Assembly: GCA_025769875.1 (NCBI GenBank)
Contig: JAGFNK010000006.1
Location: forward strand, 1 to 64,000
Source of the DNA: Russula earlei
Taxonomy: Eukaryota; Basidiomycota; Agaricomycetes; Russulales; Russulaceae
Length of the DNA stretch: 64,000 nucleotides
Reading direction: 5' to 3'
Below, in pieces: positions 46,118 through 57,363 of the stretch (positions within the stretch are counted from its first letter, which is position 1; every line of letters starts with the position of its first letter). The translations under genes were made by a program, and so were the position numbers. The notes below the pieces were generated by a model. That model did no database searches and was not told the origin of the DNA. It saw only the letters and a program-made list of their open reading frames with translations.

Positions 46118-46147
46118 TTCGGAGATCTAAGCATGAAGGGGGCATGA

Positions 46148-46756
46148 TGTTATGACTTACCCCCTTGTCGGTTTATCCATAATCCCTTCCCATCATTGTC
46201 CCTTTTTATTATTTCCGTTTCCGTGGTTACCGTTTTATCCCTTGATGGTGATCCCTTATTGTGTTTCATCTATTGTGTTTCACTTATTATGTTTCATCTA
46301 TTGTTGAGCTACTTTTGCTATTGATCTGCCTTTTCACTTATTGTTCCACTTATGGTACTGTACAGCCTCGCTACATACAGTATTTAAGCGCCTGTAAAAG
46401 CTGGGGAATGCCCCAAGCTTAGCTTTGTCCCATTTTCTGTCGCATCCCTTGCCTTGTACATTCTCTCAAATCACAACTTGCTTGTGCTGGCCTACACCTT
46501 GCTTGAACTAAGCACACCTCAAGGAACCTTTGTGTTCCTCTTCCTCCTCTGCCTCTCTCTCATCGTCTTCCTCTTCTGTGAAACCAGGAGATCGACTCCG
46601 TCTGCAGACTAAGTCATTGCCTGACTTAGCCTTGAAGACGCTAAACCATTGAACCGGTCTCCTTAAGCCGGCCTCACTGAACCCTTGAACCAAGTCACAG
46701 GGACTTGGCCCCACTGAACCTTGAGCTAACGCTCTTACAGCCGCGACACCGTTACA
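46148..46756 (+). repeat. 3' LTR of gypsy 1
   Basis: 609 bp, 99.5% identical to the 5' LTR. The only base changes are CpG to TpG or CpA pairs, plus a one-base T-run difference. Confidence 0.95.
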
Positions 46757-46985
46757 TCACCCATGCCTTGCCCTCCTTTGTCTTCATCATTCCCCTGCAC
46801 CACTAGTCTCTTTGTCTGCATCATCACTATCACCTTTTCATCATTATGCTCTCACCCATCATCCACTCCCTTTCATCCCACCCTTGCCCCTTCATCATCA
46901 TCTCTCAAGTGTCATCCTTGCCCCCACCACATGTCTACACATGGAACCAGATGATGCATTTGCTGTCATCATTGCCATGCTACTG
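46757..46985. other. Pre-insertion sequence, unassigned
   Basis: C/T-rich, CpG-free-looking sequence continuing the locus interrupted by gypsy 1. No gene seen. Confidence 0.35.
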
Positions 46986-47230
46986 TTAAGGCTCCAAAGT
47001 GCCTTAAATAAGATCAATGGTCATGTCTGTAAATGCATCCTACCAATGCGGATATGCTTGAGTCAAGCAAGCAATACTTGTGGAGGGAAAGGAGTGTTAG
47101 GTCCTTCTAGAGTATGACAACAAGATGAGAGGGGCTCTGCAAACAGGGTAGGAGTCAACTGTTTGGGATTGGCAAACTAAGTCAAGCTTAAGGCTCAACT
47201 ACTACAAACTGGGGGCTTTATATAGCCCTC
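46986..47230 (-). repeat. Copia-type LTR end, inverted orientation
   Basis: Near reverse complement of 48447-48689 (about 245 bp with scattered changes), starting TGTTAAGGCTCC here and ending GGAGCCTTGACA there. Includes GGGCTTTATATAGCC, the inverse of a TATA-like GGGCTATATAAAGCC. Beyond 47230 the two copies no longer match. Confidence 0.6.
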
Positions 47231-47471
47231 ATGTTACTGAGTGGTTTGGGGTCCAGAAGATGCCAGAACATTTGAACTATGGACTGCACCAATTGCTTCA
47301 TGCATGCATCAGATCTTGACCATTTATGTTCCTTGATATTGCATTCAGAATGTGTTGATCATATCTTCTCAAAGATGTATTGAAGAAGCAATGAGTAGCA
47401 TTGCTTCTGTCCCAGATGTTCCTGTACTGCCACATATGTTGTTTCCCTGATTGGGAAAGTACTTATGACAC

Positions 47472-48303
47472 TGTCAAGACACGTACTGCTGATCCGTGTG
47501 GACTCAGGAGCAGGTGGGCAAGGGTCGGAACAGATGGTACTGCGGCGTAGACGGCGTTGAACAAGAGGACGAGCCAAATGACTAAGATGTACCAGATGGG
47601 GACTGGTACGTGTAACTGGAGGCAGAGGCGAAGGTTAGAAGCCAGTGCAACTGAGGGGGCTTTAAACAAGGCGGTCGTAGAAGAGTACCTTGGAAGCGAG
47701 AGGAGTCTTTAAACTGAGCGGTCGCGGGGGAGTACCCAGGAAGATGAGAGTATCACAAATGGACAGTCTGACGACTGCCATGCTTCATTGGGGCTTATAT
47801 ACAGTGTACAGGGTCGATTTACAAAACACTGGGACTATTCTAGACTCTTTGGTACCATCCAATAGGACTACAGAGGCATAAACTTGCTTGTGTCAACTTT
47901 CAGGCTTACTGAGCGCATTACTGATCATTGTGGAGCGATGACATCATTATGATGTCACTGTGGAGCGCTTAGTGAGCCTATGAGGTCACTGTGGAGTCGC
48001 TCAGTCAGCCATGATGTCATTGGAGCCTTGATGACGTCAGATGATTTATGCAACAGTTTCTAAGAGTTTGTGCCGCTGTTTCGGGTCCATGGTGGCTGAG
48101 TGGCCATGTGGTTGCCACGCGATGATTACCCGATTAGGAAACTGGTGCCTGGTCGTGTTATAGTGCCTTTGCAATAGCAATATCTTGTACCGCAGGAGGG
48201 ATAGCCCAGAAAATGGAAGGGAGTTGGTAATGCAAAGTGAGAGAGGTTTTTCTTGAGTAAAATAGGACAATCTTCGGCCAGGACTTGGCCTTGGTTCGTA
48301 ACA
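47472..48303 (+). mobile_element. Solo LTR, family S, copy 2
   Basis: 832 bp from TGTCAAGACACG to GTTCGTAACA, flanked by a perfect 5-bp duplication GACAC (47467-47471 and 48304-48308). It sits between the inverted LTR ends upstream of the copia element. Confidence 0.92.
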
Positions 48304-48308
48304 GACAC

Positions 48309-48689
48309 TGAGATTGCTACTAGGGAAGCACTTAATGCTTCCAGCACTGAGATTGTTTACACAGAAGCAACTATTGCTTCTATGAGCTGCCTTTTGCTTC
48401 TATAGCACTGACCAGTACTACAGTAGCACAAACCTTATCCCTAAGGGCTATATAAAGCCCCCAGTTTGTAGCAGTTGAGCCTTAAGCTTAACTTAGTTTG
48501 CCAATCCCAAACAGTTGACTCCTACCCCATCTGCAGAGCCCCTCTCAACTTGTTGCCATACTCCAGAAGGATCTAACACTCCTTCCCCTCCATGAGTATT
48601 GCTTGCTTGACTCAAGCTTATCTGCATTGGTAGGACATGTTCATAGATGTGACCATTGATCTTATTTAAGGCACTTTGGAGCCTTGACA
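48309..48689 (+). repeat. LTR-like end directly upstream of the copia primer site
   Basis: Contains a TATA-like GGGCTATATAAAGCCC (about 48448) and ends GGAGCCTTGACA at 48689, immediately before a primer-site-like sequence, so it is placed as the 5' LTR of the copia element. Yet it does not resemble the sequence starting TGTTGGACATGC after the copia polypurine tract. The two ends may derive from different elements. Confidence 0.5.
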
Positions 48690-48708
48690 ATTATGAGACC
48701 TGACAGCT
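48690..48708 (+). promoter_or_regulatory. Copia primer-binding-site candidate (internal tRNA-Met)
   Basis: ATTATGAGACCTGACAGC follows the LTR end. Its first ten bases are complementary to a CTCATAAT anticodon-loop region as in elongator tRNA-Met, and the rest matches the stem with one extra base. Copia-type elements often prime with a tRNA half-molecule. The tRNA comparison is from memory. Confidence 0.45.
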
Positions 48709-48761
48709 ACTAATTACATCAACATCCCAAAAAAAGCTATCCTTTCCCATAACAAAGCAGA

Positions 48762-51546
48762 ATGAGTACCTCACCATCAGTCACACAGCCTTCAACCATA
48801 GAAGGCATAAGTGCTCCCACAGCAGGAGCCACAGGAAGAAACAGAAGGGGCAGAATTTAATGACCCAATGTGCCTACCCTTGAAGCCAGCAAAGTCAAGT
48901 ATGCTCAATGGAAAGGAGTTATGGAAGCTATCTTCCTAGCTACAGGACTGTTGGATATAGTAAAAGGAACTGAAAACAATTCAGATGAAAATGTAGACCC
49001 CAGTCAGCGCTGCAGATTGGATGTCCAGGGATCACAATGCCCACGCCCAAATCTTCATGACAGTCTGAGGGCATGCCCTCACCATAATACTTGGAATGGT
49101 GAACTCTAAAGAATGCTGGGACATTCTCGCTGAACACTTCCAAGGAACAGGCAAGCATCAGGCCACCCAACTATTGGGTGACCTGTTCCTAAGACCATTA
49201 ACAGACACAGAACCAATGGCTTCCCAACTTGTGCTAAAGTACTAACTGTGCAAATGCTTGCAACAATCGGATTCCTAATAAACCCAAAAGTCCTGGCTTT
49301 CATGAAGATCTTAGCACTCCTGAAGACAATGCACACATCTAAGAAGATCCCTTGTTACACCCCTCTTGACAAGCTGAACACTACATACATATCAAGTCAA
49401 ATCCTTATTGATGAGTGGGACACAATCCGTGAGTTGGGCAATACTGCTGCACTCTACTTTGCCAAAGCGTCAAACAAAGGAAAGGGAAAGTAAAAGAAGA
49501 AAGTCAAGGACGAGAAAAAGTGCACACATTGCAAACTAAGAGGACATAAAATAACAGAATGTTGGAAACTCCACAGAAAGCCAAATGAAAAGGCAAAAAT
49601 CACAATCATTGATGATAGTGCACCTGGAACACCAAGGTCCCAACCAGCACAAATCACTAGCACTGCAATTGCCAACACTCCCATTAATGACAACACCATC
49701 CATTTATATCATGCATCTGGGGGTGACTCTGAACCAACCACCATCTGCATGCTTAAGACCCAGGACCTCCAGGAAGCTAACCTTTCAAATGGCTGGCTCA
49801 TAGACTCTGGGGCATCATGCATCATGACCTCATACTGTGAATGGTTCAGTCAATACACTGTGCTTTCATGCCCCACACAAGTCATTCTTGGGGACAACAG
49901 CTCCATTCCTGCAATCAGTGTCAGCCAGGTTGAGGTCCAAATGTGTGCCAATGGCACATGGACCACAGCACTGTTCTGAGACATCCTGCATGTACCAGAC
50001 TTAAATGGAAACCTGCTCTCAGTTTCACACCTAGCACAGCATGGAGTGCAAGTCCATTTTGAAGGGCAAACATGTGGTATTTATGACCAAAACCAACTAG
50101 TCTGTGAGGGGTCCTTACATGGCACACTGTATGTCATGTCCATTAAATCCCCCAAATCTGAGTCCACATGCATAGCCATGCTGGACCATTTCCCCACAGA
50201 AGGCAAACAATACTTAGACCCTAACACAATAAACTGAATGCTAAAAAAGGGCATGGTGAAAGGAATGGAGATTGTGGGCAAAGGACTCACTACTGGGAAA
50301 TGTATCCCTTGCCTCAAAGGGAAGCAAACCCAGGATGAAATTTTGAAGACAACCAGCACATGTGCTGACATTGCACTTGGCTGCATCTTCTTGGACATCT
50401 GTGGAAAGATGCCCACTCAAACTTGCCAAGGTTTTGAATACTTCATCACCTGGACAGATGATATGTCAAGAAAAGTGTTCATTGGAGGACTGAAGTACAA
50501 GTCTGATGCCCTAGCACACCTCCAGGCATTCACCACATGTGCAGAAGTTGAAACTGGGTGATGCCTAAAGATTCTTTGCTCAGACAGAGGGGGCAAATAT
50601 ACTGGAGGGAAATCTCAATCATACCTAACCCAGAAAGGCATTCAGCTAGAACTTACCACTCCAGACACACCAGAACACAACGGTGTTGCAGAACACATGA
50701 ACCAGACCCTACTTGATAAGGTCTGGGCAATGCTTATTGACACCAACCTTCCAGAGTCATTCTGGATCAACGCACTCGAATATGCAGCCCTCATTCACAA
50801 TGTTACACCAACTCATGCACTTGACAACATGACCCCAGAAGAGGCATGGAGCAGGAACAAACCAAATGTCTCCTAACTCCGCGTTTTTGGTGCACAAGCC
50901 TTTGTCCACATCCCTAAGGACAAATGCACCAAACTTGAGGCTAGGTCACTGGTGTGTACATTCCTCAGATACACACACCAACAGAAGGCCTATAAATTAG
51001 TCCACCACCCTACCCATCACATCCTGGAGTCCCACAATGTTGTATTCAATGAAGGGGGCCCCACACCACACATTGAGCATGTCACTCTCAAACATGACAA
51101 TGCAGACGAACGTGTTGACGATATCGAGGGAGACAATAGTGATCTGGAGGGGGCGTGAGAGGTGGAACTGGTCTCTGATGCTGAACCACAGGGCACTGAG
51201 GAGGACAAGCCCCCACAACCCACCATCAGGTGATCCACCCATATTACATGCATGCCCACATGCAACAATGATCCTAAATTCCGTACCACAACTTACAGAC
51301 AGTGAAAGCAATGAAATGAACAAGGAAACTTGGCCCATACTGACATGGCCACAAACCTGAAATTATATGCAGAAGCCATGTCCTGTGCCAACATGGTGGA
51401 ATGGGAACTCACATGAAAAGATGAAAGACACACCTTCAAAAATATGGGTGTCTTTGAAATCATCCTGCGCCCACAAAACCAAAAAGTAGTGGGCAGTAAA
51501 TGGGTCTTCAAAACAAGAAACCCCAGGGAACTTATGATTTATAGCC
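48762..51546 (+). pseudogene. Ty1/copia polyprotein relic: gag, protease, integrase
   Basis: Plus-strand frames with many stops and shifts. Gag: PTLEASKVKYAQWKGVMEAI at about 48873, then WDILAEHFQGTGKHQATQLL. Zinc knuckle CTHCKLRGHKITEC at 49523-49564. Protease WLIDSGASCIMTS at about 49793. Integrase: GKGLTTGKCIPC, DICGKMP and TWTDDMSRKVF, LCSDRGGKYTG (about 50577), PEHNGVAEHMNQTL (about 50673), to NVVFNEGG. Several stops read TGA where an Arg codon CGA is expected. Copia order (integrase before RT) is preserved. The element is CpG-poor, much more than gypsy 1, and clearly old. Confidence 0.85.
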
Positions 51547-52515
51547 CTCTATGTCAATGACATTACTGTGGCATCTGAAAGCCTAACTGTAATCAAGTCA
51601 GACAAAAAGGAACTAAAAAAACACTATGAGATGATGGACCTAGGTAACATTACCTGGATCCTAGGCATCCATGTCAAGCACGATCGCCAGGAAGGCTGGA
51701 TTGCACTCTCCCAAGAGAAATATGTTAAGAAAATGCTGGAGCACTTTGGGAAAGCAAACATCAAACCCATCAGCACCCCAACACTCACAAACAAACACCT
51801 CTTAAAGGTGCACTCTCCTCAGGTGGATGTCAAGTCCTATCAACACATGGTCAGTGCAATAATGTACCTCATGCTGGTAACATGACCCAACCTCATATAC
51901 ACCATCACTGAACTTGGACAGCATGCCTCTTGCCCAGGCAATGAGCACCATCACACACTTGAATGCGCAATCTGGTATATCCAGGGAACAAGCAATCACT
52001 GCCTCATTTTCCAATGCAGACACAATACTCAGTTGACCTTGACTGGATATGTTGACGTGGACTGGGCCAGCGATGTGAATGATAGGAAGTCAACCTCTGG
52101 ATTTGTCTTCATGTTGGCAGAAGGGGCCATAAGCTGGAGTTCTAAGAAACAAACATCAGTGGCTCTCTCAAGCATGGAGGCAGAGTATATTGCAGCCATG
52201 CATGCAGTGAAGGAAGCCATATGGCTGAGATGGCTGCTCACCAAACTGGGCCAAGACCTCCATCTCCCCACCACTCTCCACATCAATAACCAATCTGCCA
52301 TGGCCATTGCCAAGAACCCAGAGTTCCATGATCACACCAAGCATATTGAGGTGCAACACCACTTCCTGCACCAAAAGGTTGATGCACAAGAGATCAATCT
52401 TGCATACACCCCAACCAAGGATCAAGTTGCTGATGTCTTGATGAAGGGACTCAGCAGGGAGAAACATGAGCATTTCACAAAGGAAATGGGAGTGAACACA
52501 CACCACCAGGGCTGA
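51547..52515 (+). pseudogene. Ty1/copia relic: C-terminal RT remnant and RNase H
   Basis: The RT starts abruptly: VVGSKWVFKTRNP near 51490 is joined within about 40 bases to LYVNDITVAS. Roughly the 500 bases that normally lie between these motifs are missing. The active-site motif YVDD reads YVND. Next come the connection domain (MMDLGNITWILGI) and RNase H (GYVDVDWASDVNDRKSTSGF, SSMEAEYIA, HIEVQHHF), ending at TGA 52513-52515. Cannot be functional. Confidence 0.88.
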
Positions 52516-52522
52516 GGGGGCA

Positions 52523-52790
52523 TGTTGGACATGCAGCCACCCAGTGGTGTGTGTACGGACAAAGCCAGACCATACGTGTAAATATTTGAATTAGTTGTTG
52601 TTCATTTTTCCCTCAGTCTTTCACACACAAGACTGAGGTCAGTACCACACTCCCTTACTTCTTTCTAGAACTAATACTGTACATAGCAAAGCTTCATTTA
52701 GGTTAGATCACTAACTAATATAGTCTTTCACACACAAGACTGAGCAAAGCTTCATTTAGCTTCAACAGAGCCATCAAGAACTGATTGTGA
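52523..52790 (+). repeat. Start of the copia 3' LTR
   Basis: Follows the polypurine tract GGGCTGAGGGGGCA and begins TGTTGGACATGC. It contains two copies of TCTTTCACACACAAGACTGAG (about 52618 and 52724). No matching 5' copy exists in the window, and the 3' limit is not defined. Confidence 0.5.
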
Positions 52791-53488
52791 AAATACCATC
52801 ACATCATCAACAAGTTTGGTCCTCACACAAACTGTAATCATGCAAGCATGGCAACTGAGTGTGGCAAATGCACACTGCATGATTGCCCAGTGAGAGGCCA
52901 ACAATTTGCATGTGAAGCTGGAAAATCAGCAAAAAAAAACACATGCTTCAACAAAGATCAAGGCCTGGTTTGTGACACATCCTGAGCTGAAGGAAGCATC
53001 TGAAGCAGAGGAACAAAACCAAATTACCTGGGAGAGACAAGAAACACAAAAATGCACTAAGAAAGCTGCTGAAGATTCTGACTGTACAATATGAATTAGT
53101 GAAGGTACTGTCTCAAAGGTTTTTGACAACTCTATTTCATCTTACAAGCACAAGGAAGACCTCATGATTATTGCAGTTGCACTTGAGCTCTCAATGGAGG
53201 GCACCACATCTGAGCTCACCACACATATCAAAGGGCACCTTGCTGCACATCCAGAGTTGGAAATCAACCAACAGTTTATGGGACTCTATGGCAGACATCA
53301 TCATAGTATTCAGTATCCCTCCTCATTGTCACTGGCCTCATCAGTAGGACCCTCAAATGCAGCACAACTGTTTGCACAACTGCCCTCACTGGCACACCAC
53401 TTTGTTTTTCCTTACAGCACTGCACCTTACACTAGTACTGTACCATCATTCCAGACTCAAGAAGAACCAGATTTCACTTAAATAGATG
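52791..53488 (+). pseudogene. Fragments resembling the SAP-like N-terminus of fungal transposon proteins
   Basis: 52849-53090 encodes a Cys-containing start (CGKCTLHDCPVRG in one frame) and a helical charged stretch. 53164-53481 stays open for 105 codons and reads IIAVALELSMEGTTSELTTHIKGHL, a helix-turn-helix pattern like a SAP domain, followed by a Ser/Pro-rich tail. I recall similar openings in mushroom transposon proteins but cannot name the family. Gypsy 2 inserted just after its stop. Confidence 0.3.
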
Positions 53489-53980
53489 TGTCACAAGTAC
53501 CGGCCCCTTGGACCGGACAGGCAACCGGACAAGCCTACCCGGACAAGCCTCATGATTCCCACACATTCTTATGACTCATTCAGCCTCACATGTACCATCA
53601 CTTTCCAGCATGTTCCGGTCTCAACCACCTCGCTGCTACCCCATGTCTACTATTTGATATAGGACGTATTGTCTATATAAACCTGTCAGTAGAAGAGAAC
53701 AAGCCCTAAGCTTGTTCTCTTGTGAAATATCACTGGATTCAGCTTTGGGACTGTAGGCTTGCAGAGAATCAAGCAATCGTCTTAGAACCTCTCTTGTCTC
53801 TCTAAGTCTTCGAACGCGAAGACTTACTTGTTGTCTTTCCACTCTGCGGTACACACTAGCCTTCGCTGTGTTGTCACCGAGATCCCCGAATCTCATGAGA
53901 ACTCGTCATCTTGCTCGACTCAGTGCGTATGTCTCGCGCGTGAAACGATTTGTCAGCAACACCGCCCCCAGTTGGTGACA
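53489..53980 (+). repeat. 5' LTR of gypsy 2
   Basis: TGTCACAAGTACC to GTTGGTGACA. TATATAA box at 53674-53680. A 9-bp hairpin GAGAACAAG/CTTGTTCTC (53695-53703 and 53711-53719) lies in the predicted 5' end of the RNA. Confidence 0.94.
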
Positions 53981-53982
53981 TT

Positions 53983-53995
53983 AGAACAAGCTTAG
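53983..53995 (+). promoter_or_regulatory. Predicted self-primer binding site of gypsy 2
   Basis: AGAACAAGCTTAG is the exact complement of 13 LTR bases at 53706-53718, just downstream of the TATA box. It starts 2 bases after the LTR, where a primer site belongs. Confidence 0.65.
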
Positions 53996-54055
53996 CCCTA
54001 AACCCTTGACCCCGAACCACACGCTCACCAGAGAATATATTGATTTTCTTCCAGT

Positions 54056-55743
54056 ATGACTACTATTCGAGACTGGAGATACAAAGGACTTGCTATACCA
54101 ACTGTAGAAGGACTAGCAGCCCTCAAATGTCCATTTGAACTGCTCCCAGATCAAGAAAAGAATGTCCCTTCCATGACCTTATTCGACAAGGGCATCGAAT
54201 TCTTCACTATACACTCAGACGGTGTACCCTGGAGTGGCTACTATGTCATCTGGAAAGGTGCCAAAGTGGCTTTAAGCCACCTTTATGGCCTATGGTTCGA
54301 AATCACGAGACGCGGTGACACCTAGGAAGCGACGCGCATCACTCGCCCAGCTTTCAGGCTTGCACAAAGCCCCCTTAGAGGTATTAACCTCACTACACTG
54401 ATAAATTCAGGGGAACCTGTTCCCAACTCGAAAACCCCAAGTCACGCACCAATGCCCGGACCCACCCCACCTATCAACGTCCCAATGGAGCTCGAACCTA
54501 CCACCACAATGAACATTTTCACCACCACCGAACCTGAGTCAACTAAGCCCCAACCCCCATCGTCCGGAATGGCGCAAGCCCCCTTCCGCCCTTCGTTCAC
54601 TGGATTCGGAGGATGTGGAATGTGACCCCCAAGCCCTGACCCCGACCCTGACGACCACAAAATGACCGCAACGCACGCAACCCCAACAATGGAAAACTTG
54701 AGGGAATTCCCCCTGACTTTTTCAATGGTGATCGCGCGCGCACACACGCATTTCTAGTTGCGTTTAACAGATTTATGTCCATGAACCATGACAGCAAGAT
54801 TGCCAGAGATCCCATCAAGAAATGTGCATACTTTCTCTCACTAATGAAAGGACCCAAGGTTGAAGGGTGGCTCGAAGCGATGGATCAGTGGCTTGAAGAC
54901 ACACAAGACGACCCCACCAACATACCACTTGGACTTACCGCGTGGGAAGTGTTGCGACAACAATTCCGTTGTGCATTCACCGATTATGCAGAACGAGAGA
55001 AAGCCCAAGATAAGCTCAAAGAATTAAAAATGAAAGATGGACTCTTAGACGACTATATATCTGAATTCCAACTGCTAGCAAGATGCGTGGGGCTAGATGT
55101 TGATGAACCAACAGTCATGCGACTGTTTGCGTGGGGACTCCCACGGTCCTTAGTCGAGTCCTGTCTTGACCTCGAAAACCCCACCTCATTCGCAGATTGG
55201 GTCATAGCGGCACAGAAACATCATAGAGTGTGGATGCGCAAATGCACAATCCTATCAGATCATTCCAGCACACGCGGACGTAATTATAGTCAACCCCAGA
55301 ATAATAAACCCTGGGGACAACTTGTTAATTTGACTTGGGCCAACCGCGGGAATAACCAAAACAATGCTACACCCACGCGTCCACACCTCCCACCACACGA
55401 CCCGAATGCTATGGATACTAGTGCAAGCGCCGCCCGTAAAGCAAACACCGAAGCCGAGAAACAAAAACATTGAGAAGAGGGAAGATGATGTTTCAACTGC
55501 TCTCTTTGAGGGCATTTGGCTCGTGACTGCCCCACAAAGTCAAAACACGAAACAGTTCACGCATGTGCTGCCGATACAACCACCATCACATCCAAATCAT
55601 CTGTCGTAGAGGTGATTGAAGAAAGCACGGCCGATAAACTCGCAAAGGCAGCAAAGGCACTTTCGGTAGAGGAAAGAGAAGCCTTCATTAGAGCCCTGAC
55701 AGAAGATAGCGAGGATAAGGAGCAGGATTTTTTGGATGCTTGA
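54056..55743 (+). pseudogene. gag: Gag of gypsy 2, with TGA/TAG stops and one frame change
   Basis: ATG at 54056, 89 codons to a TAG, and the frame goes on to about 54630. The conserved Gag domain is in the next frame (GIPPDFFNGDR through WVIAAQKHHRVW, about 54708-55240). The zinc knuckle at about 55490-55530 reads CFNCSL-stop-GHLARDC, with TGA in place of the usual Arg. Two more TGA codons lie just before it. An acidic tail (VEEREAFIRALTED) ends with TGA at 55741-55743. The stops fit CGA to TGA changes. Pol follows in the -1 frame across a slippery site. Confidence 0.8.
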
Positions 55744-55765
55744 GCATAACAGCAATTGCTCGAGC
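55728..55765 (+). promoter_or_regulatory. Predicted -1 ribosomal frameshift site of gypsy 2
   Basis: Heptamer T TTT TTG (55728-55734) is in phase with gag codons GAT TTT TTG. Three bases later an 8-bp stem forms between GCTTGAGC (55738-55745) and GCTCGAGC (55758-55765), with one G-U pair and a 12-nt loop. The gag TGA lies inside the stem. Pol is open in the -1 frame. This is a classic X XXY YYZ arrangement, although the spacer is shorter than usual. Confidence 0.6.
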
Positions 55766-56535
55766 TTTAGGTATCGACTCCATGTACAAGTCTCAAAGAA
55801 AGTCAATATCAGTGATGACTACTGTTTACATTGGATCGAACAAAGCTGAAAAGAAAGCCCTGATAGATAGTGGAGCTACAGAATGCTTCATATCTCCCAA
55901 ATTAACGAAAGAACTACACCTACAAACCAGAAAATTAATTCCAACCAGAAACATCAAAAACATCGATGGAACACTTAATCGTTTAGGGAAAATCACCCAA
56001 ATCATCCAACTAGAACTAGAACTATTAGGGCAAAAACACACGCATCAGTTCCTAGTCGCAGATATAGGACAAGATGATATTATTCTAGGATATCCGTTCC
56101 TAGAATCAACCAACCCAAGAATAAATTGGTCAAAGGGAACTATCATGGGAAGAGTCACCCTCAAAGGAGACCAAGAAACTCCAGCATGGATCAAGGTACT
56201 GACAGACTGAGAAGAAGGTGATGAACTATGGCTACAAACCCAAATACACAAAACCACTATAGCGCAACAACTAGCAGAATCACAGATGCAAGACAAACCA
56301 AAAAGCTGGCAGGAAATAGTTCCTCATAAATACCACCAATACGGAAAAGTATTCATGGAACAAGAGTCAGAAAGATTCCCTGGACCAAGGGAGTGGGACC
56401 ATGCCATTGACCTAAAATCAGACACCCCGATGATGATCAACTGTAGGGTATACCCCCTTTCGCCCAAAGAGAAAGAAGAACAAGAAAAATTTCTCAAACA
56501 AAATCTATGACTCAAACAAATAAGAAGATCCAACT
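55740..56535 (+). pseudogene. pol: Pol of gypsy 2, first part: protease and start of RT
   Basis: -1 frame relative to gag, with no ATG needed if frameshifted. Protease ALIDSGATECFIS at about 55855 and ILGYPFLESTNPRINW. Then TGA (56208-56210) and the RT N-terminus (EWDHAIDLKSD, MINCRVYPLSPKEKEE), then TGA at 56508-56510. It is interrupted at 56536 by a solo LTR. Confidence 0.85.
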
Positions 56536-57363
56536 TGTCAAGACATGTACTGCTGATCACTAAGGACTCAGGAGCAGGTGGGCAAGGGTTGGAACAGACA
56601 GTACGCGGTGTAAACGGCGTTGAACAAGAGGACGGGCCAAACAACTAGGAGATACCAGATGGGGACTGGTATGTGTTGCAGAAGGCAGAGGCGAAGAGTA
56701 GAGGCCAGTGCAGTGAGGGGCTTTAAACAAGGCGGTCGTTGAAGAGTACCTTGAAGATGAGGGAGGACTTTAGACTGAGTGGTCGCAGGGGAGTACCCAG
56801 GAAGATGAGAGTATCACAAATGGACAGTCTGACGACTGCCATGCTTCATTGGGGCTTATATACAGTGTACAGGGTCGATTACAAAGAACTGGGACTATTC
56901 TAGACTCTTTGGTACCATCCAATAGGACTACAGAGGCATAAACTTGCTTGTGTCAAGTTTCAGGCTTACTGAGTGCATTACTGATCATTGTGGAGTGATG
57001 ACATCATTATGATGTCACTGTGGAGCACTTAGTGAGCCTATGAGGTCACTGTGGAGTCGCTCAGTCAGCCATGATGTCATTGGAGCCTTGATGATGTCAG
57101 ATGATTTATGCAACAGTTTCTAAGAGCTTGTGCTGCTGTTTTGGGTCTTTGGTGGCTGGGTGGCCATGTGGCTGCCATGCGATGATTACCCGATTAGGAA
57201 ACGGGTGCCTGGTTGTGTTATAGTGCCTTTGCAATAGCGATATCTTGTACCGCAGGAGGGATAGCCCAGAAAATGGAAGGGAGTTGGCAATGCAAAGTGA
57301 GAGAGGTCTCTCTTGAGTGAAATAGGACAATCTATGGCCAGGACCTGGCCTTGGTTCGTAACA
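56536..57363 (+). mobile_element. Solo LTR, family S, copy 3 (in gypsy 2 RT)
   Basis: 828 bp, TGTCAAGACATG to GTTCGTAACA, flanked by the 5-bp duplication CAACT (56531-56535 and 57364-57368). Removing the LTR and one duplication rejoins the RT reading frame (RRSN then SPYASGFF). More CpG sites are decayed than in copies 1 and 2. Confidence 0.93.

Larger units (their letters stand above)
38922..46756 (+). mobile_element. Ty3/gypsy chromovirus element 1, full length
   Basis: 7,835 bp with TG...CA LTRs and the 5-bp target duplication TCACC (38917-38921 and 46757-46761). The LTRs are 610 and 609 bp and differ by three transitions, all at CpG-type sites, plus one base in a T run. Order: gag, protease-RT-RNase H-integrase with chromodomain, a third ORF, polypurine tract (GAAGGGGGCATGA) and 3' LTR. 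This is recent and almost intact, and it would need repair of two TGA codons and one frameshift to be functional. Confidence 0.95.

Noticed and set aside
53164..53481. A functional SAP-domain gene
   Set aside because: Isolated 105-codon frame without a matching downstream gene, next to broken frames. More likely a transposon relic.
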